Shown here piece after piece: positions 24,716 to 31,844 of a stretch of DNA of 64,000 nucleotides. Below the pieces are notes generated by a model, which saw only the letters and a list, made by a program, of their open reading frames with translations, did no database searches and was not told where the DNA came from. The translations under genes and the position numbers were made by a program. Origin of the DNA: Halosolutus amylolyticus (GTDB lineage: Archaea; Halobacteriota; Halobacteria; Halobacteriales; Natrialbaceae); assembly GCF_023566055.1 (NCBI RefSeq), contig NZ_JALIQP010000002.1, positions 248,001-312,000 of the forward strand, read 5' to 3'. Position 1 is the first letter of the stretch; every line of letters begins with the position of its first letter.

Positions 24716-24971
24716 GAGTCTCCCTTTCACGCGGGATGTCATATACACCGAAGCGCGTTTTCTGGGTCAGAAAACACCGCCGAGACCGCATCATCGCCGG
24801 TAATACACTGACGGACTGTCGTCCGCCAGTCCTCGAGTCGTACCCGGGGTGACTCGACAATCGGGACTCGACAGCAGTACGACCGTCCCCTCTCGAGTAC
24901 CGGGTACTGACGCGGTCTTGGACGCGGTTCCATCGACTCCACTCGAGACTGGACGACTGAAAGACAACGGT

Positions 24972-24977
24972 TAAAAA
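24972..24977 (+). promoter_or_regulatory. TATA-like box and SD before the zinc-ribbon gene
   Basis: GGTTAAAAACG at 24969-24979 lies 23-28 nt ahead of the ATG at 25000. AAGGGAGGTGT directly before that ATG contains a strong Shine-Dalgarno-like GGAGGTG, unusual in this window where most genes lack one. Confidence 0.45.
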
Positions 24978-24999
24978 CGACGGGCGGGAAGGGAGGTGT

Positions 25000-25179
25000 A
25001 TGAGTACGACCGACGACCGCGAGACGCGCTCTTGTGTCTCCTGCGGAATCAACATCGCGGGGACGAACGCCGCCGCGTTCAAGTGTCCCGAGTGCGGCCA
25101 GCAGATCTACCGCTGTGCCAAGTGTCGCAAACAGAGCAACCTCTACGAGTGCCCCGACTGCGGGTTCCTGGGTCCATAA
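25000..25179 (+). CDS. HVO_2753-family zinc-ribbon microprotein
   Basis: A 59-residue protein with four CPxCG-like knuckles: CVSCG, CPECG, CAKCR and CPDCG, enough for two zinc ions. The sequence [35 protein letters not shown] closely matches what I know of the small zinc-finger protein HVO_2753 of Haloferax volcanii and its homologues. Its stop lies 11 nt before the aEF-1beta gene and an SD-like GGTGAGTT is absent there, so the two share a transcript. This arrangement is widely kept in archaea and suggests a link to translation. Molecular function is not established. Confidence 0.93.
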   Translation: MSTTDDRETRSCVSCGINIAGTNAAAFKCPECGQQIYRCAKCRKQSNLYECPDCGFLGP

Positions 25180-25190
25180 GGTGAGTTAGA

Positions 25191-25457
25191 ATGGGAAAAG
25201 TCGCAGCCAAGGTCAAGGTCATGCCGGACAGCCCCGAAATCGACCTGGACGCGCTCCAGGAGCGCCTCGAGAGCGCCCTCCCCGAGGGTGCCAAAATCAA
25301 CGGCGTCGAACGTGAAGAGGTCGCGTTCGGCCTCGTCGCGCTCTACCCGACCGTGATCGTCCCCGACGGCGCGGGCGGTACGGAGACCGTCGAGGAGAAC
25401 TTCACGGACGTCGAGGGCGTCGAGAGCGTCGGCGTCGAGAACGTCGGCCGGATCTAA
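25191..25457 (+). CDS. ef1b: Translation elongation factor 1-beta (aEF-1B)
   Basis: An 88-residue archaeal EF-1beta, the nucleotide exchange factor that recharges aEF-1alpha with GTP. It begins [22 protein letters not shown], with [31 protein letters not shown] and the closing [22 protein letters not shown], all standard for the family and full length. It is the second gene of a two-gene operon behind the zinc-ribbon microprotein. A short T-run (25468-25472) lies 11 nt after the stop and may end transcription. Confidence 0.97.
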   Translation: MGKVAAKVKVMPDSPEIDLDALQERLESALPEGAKINGVEREEVAFGLVALYPTVIVPDGAGGTETVEENFTDVEGVESVGVENVGRI

Positions 25458-25465
25458 CGGAAGCC

Positions 25466-25472
25466 CCTTTTT
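25466..25472 (+). terminator. T-run after aEF-1beta
   Basis: CCTTTTT just downstream of the aEF-1beta stop. T-rich stretches without hairpins end archaeal transcripts, so this is a possible stop site. Confidence 0.35.
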
Positions 25473-25539
25473 CGCCGCCGTCGAGCAGTTCCGCGAGCGG
25501 CGGCGCTCGCGTCTGATCGCGTCACACCGGGACGGACGG

Positions 25540-26214
25540 TTAGTCGATCGTTCGCTTCGTTTCAGGGTCGACGGTCGCGAGGTACTGCTCCAGCAGGTTG
25601 GGAAACTCCCGGCCGCGGATGAAGCGCAGGCCGAAGTCCTCGGTCCAGTCGATGATGCCCCTGTCCTCGGTGACGACGCCCGCGTCGAGTTCGCGGGCGA
25701 GGATCAAGAGGTCGAAGTCCTCGCGTGAGTCGAGCACGCCGGTGCGCATCGCGCCGCGGTACTTGTCCCGCAGGTCCGAGATCACGGCGTCGACCTCCGT
25801 CTTGTACTCGTGTTCGTCGAGGGGTTCGTCGGCGCTTCGCTCGGCCCGACGGACCGCCTCCTCGGAGACCCGCAGTCCGCGGTTGACCCGATCGCTCATC
25901 TCGTCGACGAACGTGTAGACGACGTTCGCCGGGATCGAAATCTCGTACCGATCGGGGTGTTTGCGGATGACCCACGTGTTGAGCATCGCGACCGTCTCCT
26001 CGCTCACCCCTCGATCGGCGAGCATCGTCGTCAACTCGTCGTGGATCGTCGGCGGCACGTAACAGGAGATGCCGAGGTTGAGGCGGGCGTTCGCGATCAA
26101 CTCGAGCAGTCGACACACGGCGTCCTCGACCGACTCGTCGTCTCGCCGGATCTCCTCGGTGATGAACAGGGACGTATCGAGAACGAACCGCTGTTTGAAC
26201 GCCTCGCTGGACAT
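25540..26214 (-). CDS. RNA ligase partner protein (PIN-fold)
   Basis: A 224-residue protein of the RNA ligase partner family (MJ0950-like). It starts with a PIN-type strand [15 protein letters not shown] and carries [44 protein letters not shown], a helix bundle, and the closing PIN acidic motifs [37 protein letters not shown] domains are RNA nucleases, so it may cut or trim the RNA that the ligase seals. The ligase gene itself is at 26952 on the other strand, separated by an unknown gene and a MITE-like element. The enzyme's real substrate is unknown; family identity is secure. Confidence 0.93.
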   Translation of the reverse strand: MSSEAFKQRFVLDTSLFITEEIRRDDESVEDAVCRLLELIANARLNLGISCYVPPTIHDELTTMLADRGVSEETVAMLNTWVIRKHPDRYEISIPANVVYTFVDEMSDRVNRGLRVSEEAVRRAERSADEPLDEHEYKTEVDAVISDLRDKYRGAMRTGVLDSREDFDLLILARELDAGVVTEDRGIIDWTEDFGLRFIRGREFPNLLEQYLATVDPETKRTID

Positions 26215-26300
26215 GGTCGAGGATAGGGGCCGAACCGGGAAATAAGTAGGTCTCGGGGCGGATCGGGGACGGACGAACGCGGAATCGGCGGGGCGAACCG

Positions 26301-26741
26301 TCAGTTGTCGTCCGTCTGGGGCCCCTTCGCGCCGAGGTCCGCCTCCGAGATCATCTCGGCCCCGGTCGGCGAGAGGTCGACGGTCACGTCGCTGGGAACG
26401 GCCTTGCTGATCTCGTCGACGTTGCCGGCGAGCACCGTCAGGATGTCCTGGGGATCGACGTAGATGAGCATGTTGCCGTCCTGGCCTTCCGTCACGAGCT
26501 GGAGATCGTTCAGGACGACCTGGTTGTCCTGTATCGACGCCGCGACGACGGGTAGCGAGGCCGGTTTCCCGGGCTCGTCCTCCCGGACTCTGCGGATGTG
26601 GACCGCATCGAGGTCGATGACGTCTTTGTACTCCTTGATCCGCTCGGCGCAGTCGACCATGTCGTTGATCACCTGCGTCCGCTTCTCGTTGCCGTGATCG
26701 CCCTCGAGACAGTGCTGGCAGACGCGGAGTTCGATCTGCAT
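26301..26741 (-). CDS. Conserved-type protein with N-terminal CxxC, next to RNA ligase genes
   Basis: A 146-residue acidic protein beginning [49 protein letters not shown]. Cys8 and Cys11 plus His/Cys residues after them may bind a metal. The remainder is an alpha/beta stretch ([52 protein letters not shown]). The frame continues upstream into the MITE at 26792, so I chose the ATG at 26741. It is on the same strand as the ligase partner gene 86 nt downstream and divergent from the ligase. I do not recognise the family. Confidence 0.8.
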   Translation of the reverse strand: MQIELRVCQHCLEGDHGNEKRTQVINDMVDCAERIKEYKDVIDLDAVHIRRVREDEPGKPASLPVVAASIQDNQVVLNDLQLVTEGQDGNMLIYVDPQDILTVLAGNVDEISKAVPSDVTVDLSPTGAEMISEADLGAKGPQTDDN

Positions 26742-26791
26742 ACGAGCGCGTACTCGCTGGACGCCGATGAGAATTCCGTTTCGCCGATCAA

Positions 26792-26871
26792 TAGTAGCCA
26801 CTGAAAGTCAATGCACACCTGATCGCAGGACAGCTTTGCGATCAGTGTGTAAATCGTTTCAGTGGCTACTA
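26792..26871. mobile_element. MITE-like palindromic element, 80 bp
   Basis: Perfect 15-bp terminal inverted repeats TAGTAGCCACTGAAA (26792-26806) and TTTCAGTGGCTACTA (26857-26871) flank an inner, nearly palindromic stretch where CACAC-CTGATCGCA is answered by TGCGATCAG-TGTGT. The whole can fold into one long hairpin. It has no coding capacity and is AT-richer than its surroundings, the look of a miniature inverted-repeat transposable element. No parent transposase or second copy is in the window. It lies inside the 210-bp intergenic region that must hold the promoters of both divergent genes. Confidence 0.85.
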
Positions 26872-26951
26872 GAGACGCCACCGTCGCGGGCCCGACTGCG
26901 GATCCGATCGGGGGGCGTGATTCTTCCGTCGGCGCGACGTAGCCCGACACG

Positions 26952-28070
26952 ATGAGTGATACCGAGTACCACCGGACGCTCGGGATCGGAAAAGCCGCGT
27001 TCGACTCGCTCACGGAACACATGGAAGACCGGAGCTACGACGGACTCGAGTACCGGCACGTGCCGGACTACCGTCGCGGCGTCGAGCGCGGTACCGCCCT
27101 GATCGCGGGCGAGGTCGTCCGTGGGTTCCCCAAGATCCCGCGGACGCTCGTCCTCGAGACGGGGATCCCGAACTGGTTCGACGACGTGGTCGTCGTCGAG
27201 GAGAAACTGAACGGCTACAACGTCCGGTTCGCCCGGATCGACGGCGACGTCCTCGCGTTCTCCCGAAGTGGCATGGTCTGCCCGTTCACGACCCGATTCA
27301 TCGATCGCCTCGTCGATCTCGACCCGCTCTTCGACGCCCATCCCGAGGCGATGGTCTGTGGCGAAATGATCGGTCCCGAGAACCCCTACACCGCCCACGA
27401 CTACCCCGACGTCGACTCGCTGGCCTTCCGGGCGTTCGACTGGCGCGATCGGCAATCCGGCGACCCGCTCCCGGTCGACGAACGCCGGGCGCGGTACGAT
27501 CGGTTCGATATTCCGCAGACGCAGTACTTCGGCAGCTACGACGTCGACGACGCGGCCGGCGAGGTCGATCGGATCGTCCGCGACCTCGAGGCCGAGGACC
27601 GGGAGGGCGTCGTGATGAAATCGCCCGACGGAACCGAACTACTGAAGTACACGACGTCGGCGGCGAACCAGGGGGATCTCGCGTACGCCTTCTCGCTCCC
27701 GTTCGATTACGGGCAGGCGTTCATGTTCCGCCGACTCATCCGCGAGGCGTTCCAGACGATCGAGCGCGGCGAATCCGACGAGCGAGCGAGCGAGCGCGCA
27801 CACGAACTGGGGGAGGCGATCCTCCTCTCGATGCGCGACAGCATCCAGACCGTCGAAGAGGGTGGATCCGTCGGCGAACGACACACCGTCCGGGCCAGCA
27901 CGGAGACGATCGACGTCCTCTTCGACCACCTCCGGGGCCAGGGCCTCCAGATCGAGGTCGAGGACGACCGGCGCGAGGACGGCGATCGAGTCGTCACGTT
28001 CTGCAAGCGGACCCAGGCGACGAACGACAAGATCGAGAACTATCTCGAGGGCCACATCGTCAAGGAGTGA
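26952..28070 (+). CDS. ATP-dependent RNA ligase (Pab1020/Rnl3 type)
   Basis: A 372-residue archaeal RNA ligase that joins RNA ends, reported for related thermophile enzymes to circularise single-stranded RNA. The adenylation lysine lies in motif I VVEEKLNGYN (K85), after GIPNWFDD. Motif III/IIIa is seen as EAMVCGEMIGPENPYT, motif IV as REGVVMKSPDG, and motif V as LLKYTTS. The C-terminal third is the helical dimerisation region of this family, ending FCKRTQATNDKIENYLEGHIVKE. The ATG at 26952 fits the family length. Its PIN-like partner is encoded divergently at 25540. Confidence 0.95.
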   Translation: MSDTEYHRTLGIGKAAFDSLTEHMEDRSYDGLEYRHVPDYRRGVERGTALIAGEVVRGFPKIPRTLVLETGIPNWFDDVVVVEEKLNGYNVRFARIDGDVLAFSRSGMVCPFTTRFIDRLVDLDPLFDAHPEAMVCGEMIGPENPYTAHDYPDVDSLAFRAFDWRDRQSGDPLPVDERRARYDRFDIPQTQYFGSYDVDDAAGEVDRIVRDLEAEDREGVVMKSPDGTELLKYTTSAANQGDLAYAFSLPFDYGQAFMFRRLIREAFQTIERGESDERASERAHELGEAILLSMRDSIQTVEEGGSVGERHTVRASTETIDVLFDHLRGQGLQIEVEDDRREDGDRVVTFCKRTQATNDKIENYLEGHIVKE

Positions 28071-28090
28071 CCGCAGACGGTCGAACGCCG

Positions 28091-28774
28091 TCAGTTCCGA
28101 TACTGGTCGTAAATCTCCGCGATCCGATCGCTCCCGGCGTCGACGTAGCCGCCGTGAAAGCACAGGGTGTGTTCGACGTCCCGCTCGGCGAGTCGACCGA
28201 CGGAGTCCGTGGCGCGGTCCGTGTCCGGCGTGAACTCGGGTTTCGGCCCCTCGAGCGGAGCGTCCCCGTCGGCGACGAGCGCGTCGCCGGCGAGCAGGAG
28301 TCCGTCCTCGGGGAACAGCAACGAGATATGTCCCGGCGTGTGGCCGGGGGTCGCGACGACCTCCATCGGCCCTGCGAGCGTCGGAATCCGAACGCCGTCC
28401 GCGAGTTCGAGGTCCACCGCGACCGGCGCGTACCGATTGCCGCCGCCCTTGATCGGGTCGCGATCCCCCCTGACGTACGGTGCCTCGTCGCGATGGGTCG
28501 CGACGACGGCGTCGACGCGATCGAGCACGGCCGACAGCCCGCCGACGTGGTCGCCGTCGTGGTGGGTACAGACGATCAGCCAGACGTCCGTGATCGCATA
28601 GCCGAGGTTCTGCAGGTGCGCCTCGAGCGAATCCACCGCACCCTGCGGCCCGACGTCGATCAGGACCAGTCCGCGATCGGTCTCGACGACCGACGGCGTG
28701 ATCGTCAGTTCGCGGCCGCCGTACTCGACGTCGATCGGAAGCGCGTGAACACCGGCTTCGTCGTGGTCGTTCAT
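28091..28774 (-). CDS. MBL-fold metallo-hydrolase
   Basis: A 227-residue metallo-beta-lactamase-fold protein. The metal motif THHDGDHVGG gives the HxHxDH-type pattern with the first His followed by a second (TH-H-D-G-D-H). Later ligands are in VVATPGHTPGHISLLF, LLLAGDALVADG and CFHGGYVDAGSD. Such enzymes hydrolyse thioesters, lactones or phosphodiesters. The substrate is not evident. Closest general shape is that of glyoxalase II-like or YcbL-like hydrolases. The gene is convergent with the RNA ligase gene, 20 nt apart, so there is no functional linkage visible. Confidence 0.93.
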   Translation of the reverse strand: MNDHDEAGVHALPIDVEYGGRELTITPSVVETDRGLVLIDVGPQGAVDSLEAHLQNLGYAITDVWLIVCTHHDGDHVGGLSAVLDRVDAVVATHRDEAPYVRGDRDPIKGGGNRYAPVAVDLELADGVRIPTLAGPMEVVATPGHTPGHISLLFPEDGLLLAGDALVADGDAPLEGPKPEFTPDTDRATDSVGRLAERDVEHTLCFHGGYVDAGSDRIAEIYDQYRN

Positions 28775-28856
28775 AGGACGCCGTTCGTCGGGGACCGAGA
28801 AAGGTGTGTGTCATTTCCCGGCCCGATCGGGTTCGTGGACGACCCGTGACGGCGAG

Positions 28857-28872
28857 GAGCCGATATCGGCTC
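28857..28872. other. 16-bp perfect palindrome GAGCCGATATCGGCTC
   Basis: A perfect palindrome in the 249-bp region between the MBL-fold gene and the next gene. It could be a protein binding site or chance in a GATC/CGAT-rich genome. Confidence 0.5.
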
Positions 28873-29023
28873 GGATCGACGTGACGCGTGTGATCGATCG
28901 AGGCCCCGACTCGAATACTCATTCGTCCAATTCAAACGGGTTACAACGCCACTACTGTGTACGATCGTCAACTATCTGGGGAAAATTGAATATCTCCCAC
29001 CCACAACCACGAGACATCGTACC

Positions 29024-29248
29024 ATGAGTCAGCACGTCACAGCGGAACCGGTCGACGACGTCCCGGCCGACTCCACCGTCTGCCACTACGACGAACTGGG
29101 CGAAGCGGCGAAAGAACTGTTCCCCGACCTCGTCGGCGAGAGCGGTCCTGACGACGATTTCGACGCCGTCGACGAAGACGCCGCCGACGGGTTGCAACGA
29201 TGCGATTTCGTCAAGTACACCGACTACTACGGAATCTCGGTCAACTGA
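29024..29248 (+). CDS. Small acidic protein, unknown function
   Basis: A 74-residue strongly acidic protein: MSQHVTAEPVDDVPADSTVCHYDELGEAAKELFPDLV at the start and GLQRCDFVKYTDYYGISVN at the end. The ending and the CHYDELGE motif look like a conserved haloarchaeal type of small protein, but I cannot name a family. The two cysteines are far apart. AT-rich sequence upstream (GGGGAAAATTGAATATC, 28978-28994) supplies a possible promoter. It precedes the terpene-synthase-like gene by 157 nt, and that gap holds its own strong AT-rich promoter, so they are probably separate transcripts. Confidence 0.75.
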   Translation: MSQHVTAEPVDDVPADSTVCHYDELGEAAKELFPDLVGESGPDDDFDAVDEDAADGLQRCDFVKYTDYYGISVN

Positions 29249-29376
29249 CCACGATCGATCGCCTTCCGTATCCAGTCTCGCGATTTCTGGCCCGTCCGCA
29301 CCGAACCTGCGGGTTCGTCCCACCGCTACCGTCGTCGAACCCGCCACCGACTATTTTATCATCTTATATCAATAGA

Positions 29377-29385
29377 TTTAATAAT
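29377..29385 (+). promoter_or_regulatory. TATA-like box before 29406
   Basis: TTTAATAAT in a 60-bp very AT-rich block (29344-29400), ending 20 nt before the GTG at 29406. This is one of the AT-richest stretches of the window. Confidence 0.5.
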
Positions 29386-29405
29386 ATATTAGAGTAAAAT
29401 CATTC

Positions 29406-30401
29406 GTGGCGAGTAATCACCTCCAGTCCGAAACCACTGGACGAGACTCGATCGTCGCGGCCGTTCGTCGGCAGGAACTCCCCGAATCGATCGTCCCACT
29501 GCTCGATGCGTACGACGACGCGATCGGAAACCGGGATCCGTACCTCTGGCGCTGGCTCACGCACCTCTTTCCGAAGTTTACGCTCTCCTGCGTGGACGAC
29601 GACCACGCCGGGCGCGCTCAGGAGGCGAAACTCCTCTCGTCGCTGTTCGTCACCGTCGTCGACGACGTCGCCGAGAAACGCGGCGATCGGGCCACGTTCG
29701 AGGAGGCGAGCAAAGTTCCGTTCGACTACTGTCAGGCGGATCCCGATCGCCGCGGGGTCGACGACGAGACGATCCGATTCCTCCAGCGCGTCTGGGCGAC
29801 GTTTTCGGCGACGATCGAGGACAGTCCCCGTCTCGGAGCGTTCCGCGACGTCCTGAGGTTCGACCTGCAACAGGTCGTGCAGGCGATCGAGTACGCGAGG
29901 GTCGCCGACGCACACCCCGCGCTCGTCTCCGAACGCGATCTGTGGCGGTACGACGTTCACAACATGATGATCTTCGTCTACGCGGATCTCGACCTCGTGA
30001 ATGCGCCGTCGTTCGACGCCGGCGAACTCGGGGCGCTCCGGCAACTGGTCCGGCGAACCCAGCGGATGGCCCGGATCTGCAACTGGCTCGTGACCTGGAA
30101 GCGCGAACTCCACGAGGGCGATCTCGTCTCCGGGATCGTCGTCCGCGCGCTCGAGTCCGGCGTCGTCTCGCGAGATCGACTCGAGGCCGTTCGGGCGTCT
30201 CCGACGCCGGAGACCGTCGATCCGGTGATCGAGGCGATCGAGGGGAGCGACCTCGAGGCCCAGTTCCTCGCGGACTGGCAGGCGGAGTACGACGCCGCAG
30301 GTACCCTCGTCGGCGACCTCGACTCGGTCGACGGGAAGGCCTATCTCGAGGCCTTCGAGCGGATCCTGGTTTACCACGTCGAGAGCAGGGGCCTGCTGTG
30401 A
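29406..30401 (+). CDS. Class I terpene-synthase-like protein
   Basis: A 331-residue, all-helical protein starting at a GTG. The metal-binding signature of class I terpene synthases is complete: an Asp-rich motif VVDDVAEKRGD (DDxxE at residues 86-90), an NSE triad NWLVTWKRE (N226, T230, E234, i.e. NxxxTxxxE), and an arginine (R181, in LWRYDVHNMM) about 45 residues before the NSE motif, the position of the pyrophosphate sensor in bacterial terpene cyclases. The 140-residue spacing of the two metal motifs is also canonical. It is short of polyprenyl synthase hallmarks (no second DDxxD). The likely reaction is Mg-dependent ionisation and cyclisation of an isoprenyl diphosphate. The product is unknown, and the gene has no obvious pathway neighbours. 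Confidence 0.75.
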   Translation: MASNHLQSETTGRDSIVAAVRRQELPESIVPLLDAYDDAIGNRDPYLWRWLTHLFPKFTLSCVDDDHAGRAQEAKLLSSLFVTVVDDVAEKRGDRATFEEASKVPFDYCQADPDRRGVDDETIRFLQRVWATFSATIEDSPRLGAFRDVLRFDLQQVVQAIEYARVADAHPALVSERDLWRYDVHNMMIFVYADLDLVNAPSFDAGELGALRQLVRRTQRMARICNWLVTWKRELHEGDLVSGIVVRALESGVVSRDRLEAVRASPTPETVDPVIEAIEGSDLEAQFLADWQAEYDAAGTLVGDLDSVDGKAYLEAFERILVYHVESRGLL

Positions 30402-30500
30402 GACGGTCTGCTGTCACTGTGTCCCCGTGTTCCTGCACGGCGGGTCGTAGGTACGCCGGAACCGACTGACGGGAGTCCGTACGGTCCGGGGATCCCGACG

Positions 30501-31667
30501 TCACGTCCCGAGCGCGCGATCGATCGCGGCGTCGAGATCGGCGATCAGGTCGTCGACGTGTTCGATGCCGACGCTCACCCGGATGAGACTGTCCGTCAGA
30601 CCGGCCTCGATGCGTTCCTCGCGCGGGATCGCGGCGTGAGTCATCGGGGCGGGCTGTTCGATCAGGCTCTCGACGCCGCCGAGGCTCTCCGCCAGCGTGA
30701 AGACCTCGGTGTTCGAGACGACCTCGCTAGCCTCCTCGAGAGTCGCGTCGAGTTCGAAACTCAGCATGCCGCCGAAGTCGTCCATCTGTTCGCGAGCGAT
30801 CTCGTGGCCCGGGTGGGACTCGAGCCCCGGATAGTAGACCCGATCGACGTCGGGGTGGTCGTCCAGCCAGTCGGCGATCGCGCGCGCGTTCTCGCAGTGA
30901 CGCTCCATACGGACGGGCAGGGTCTTGGTCCCCCGGAGGACGAGGAAGCAGTCGAACGGACCGGGCGTCGCGCCGACGGAGTTCTGGTAGAAGCCGAACT
31001 GTTCGTCTAACTCCTCGTCGTTCGTGAGCAGGGCGCCGCCGACGACGTCGGAGTGGCCGCCGAGGTACTTGGTCAGCGAGTGGGAGACGACGTCCGCGCC
31101 GAGGTCGAGGGGCCGCTGGAGGTACGGCGTCGCGAACGTGTTGTCGATCGCACAGAGCGCATCGTTCGCGTGGGCGATCTCGGCCGCGCCCTCGACGTCG
31201 ACCACCGACATGAGCGGGTTGGTGGGGGTCTCGAGCCAGAGCAGTTCGGTCTCCGGCCGGAACGCGGCCTCGATCTCGTCGAGATCGGTCATATCCACGA
31301 AGGAGAACTCGACGTCGTAGTCCTCGTACACCTGGGTGAAGATGCGGTGGGTGCCGCCGTAGACGTCGTTGCCCGTCACCACGTGATCGCCCGCCTCGAG
31401 CAGGTTGAGCACGGTGTTGATCGAGCCCATACCGCTCGAGAAACAGCGGCCGTAGTCGGCATTCTCGAGGCTCGCGAGGTTCTCCTCGAGGTCGGTCCGG
31501 GTCGGGTTCCCGGTCCGGGAGTACTCGTAGCCGCGGTGGTCGCCCGGGGCGTCCTGCTCGTAGGTCGAGTTGGCGAAGATCGGGGTCATCAGCGCCCCCG
31601 TCTCCGCGTCGGGTTCCTGGCCGGCGTGGATCGATCGCGTCTCGATCCGGAACTGGTCGTCGTCCAT
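30501..31667 (-). CDS. metB: Cystathionine gamma-synthase/lyase-type PLP enzyme
   Basis: A 388-residue trans-sulfuration enzyme of the Cys/Met metabolism family. It shows ALMTPIFANSTYEQDAPG, YSRTGNPTR, FSSGMGSINTVL, the PLP lysine in SHSLTKYLGGHSDVVGG, and AESLGGVESLIEQPAPMTHAAI near the end. It could make cystathionine from an activated homoserine (gamma-synthase) or break it down (gamma-lyase); the two cannot be separated by motif. Methionine gamma-lyases carry Cys in the YGCT position; here it reads YGGT, which argues against that activity. The gene is divergent from the methanethiol-oxidase-like gene, with a 177-nt shared upstream region. Confidence 0.93.
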   Translation of the reverse strand: MDDDQFRIETRSIHAGQEPDAETGALMTPIFANSTYEQDAPGDHRGYEYSRTGNPTRTDLEENLASLENADYGRCFSSGMGSINTVLNLLEAGDHVVTGNDVYGGTHRIFTQVYEDYDVEFSFVDMTDLDEIEAAFRPETELLWLETPTNPLMSVVDVEGAAEIAHANDALCAIDNTFATPYLQRPLDLGADVVSHSLTKYLGGHSDVVGGALLTNDEELDEQFGFYQNSVGATPGPFDCFLVLRGTKTLPVRMERHCENARAIADWLDDHPDVDRVYYPGLESHPGHEIAREQMDDFGGMLSFELDATLEEASEVVSNTEVFTLAESLGGVESLIEQPAPMTHAAIPREERIEAGLTDSLIRVSVGIEHVDDLIADLDAAIDRALGT

Positions 31668-31810
31668 ACGCGGGCCGACGCGGCGGAGGTAAGTTATACT
31701 GACGACTCCGCCGTCGGGGCCGATCTCCGAGTATCGACCCCGCTCTATGCTCCGGGGGACGGGTCCGTAGAAACACAGGACCGAAGGTTTGCAAATATCT
31801 TTCTATAATA

Positions 31811-31819
31811 TTTATTTAT
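31811..31819 (+). promoter_or_regulatory. TATA-like box before 31845
   Basis: TTTATTTAT in the AT-rich stretch 31796-31820, 26-34 nt ahead of the ATG at 31845; well placed for a strong leaderless promoter. Confidence 0.55.
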
Positions 31820-31844
31820 GTAGTCTAGACGCGTATCATACTGT

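Larger units (their letters stand above)
24636..24999. other. Non-coding gap of 364 bp with two hairpins
   Basis: No protein-like frame is visible on either strand. It contains the hairpin at 24684-24715, a second small inverted repeat GTTTTCT-GGGTC-AGAAAAC at 24757-24775, and the promoter of the zinc-ribbon gene at the far end. Several ACTCGA/TCGAGT words recur between 24830 and 24950 but do not form an ordered array. Confidence 0.5.

Noticed and set aside
28857-28872. GAGCCGATATCGGCTC as a regulatory operator
   Set aside because: A single copy, 150 nt from the nearest start codon, in a genome rich in CGAT words; listed only as a site.
30501-31667. Methionine gamma-lyase as the source of methanethiol for the adjacent oxidase
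   Set aside because: The characteristic Cys in YGCT is Gly here (YGGT), so gamma-synthase or cystathionine lyase fits better; kept only as a weak possibility.
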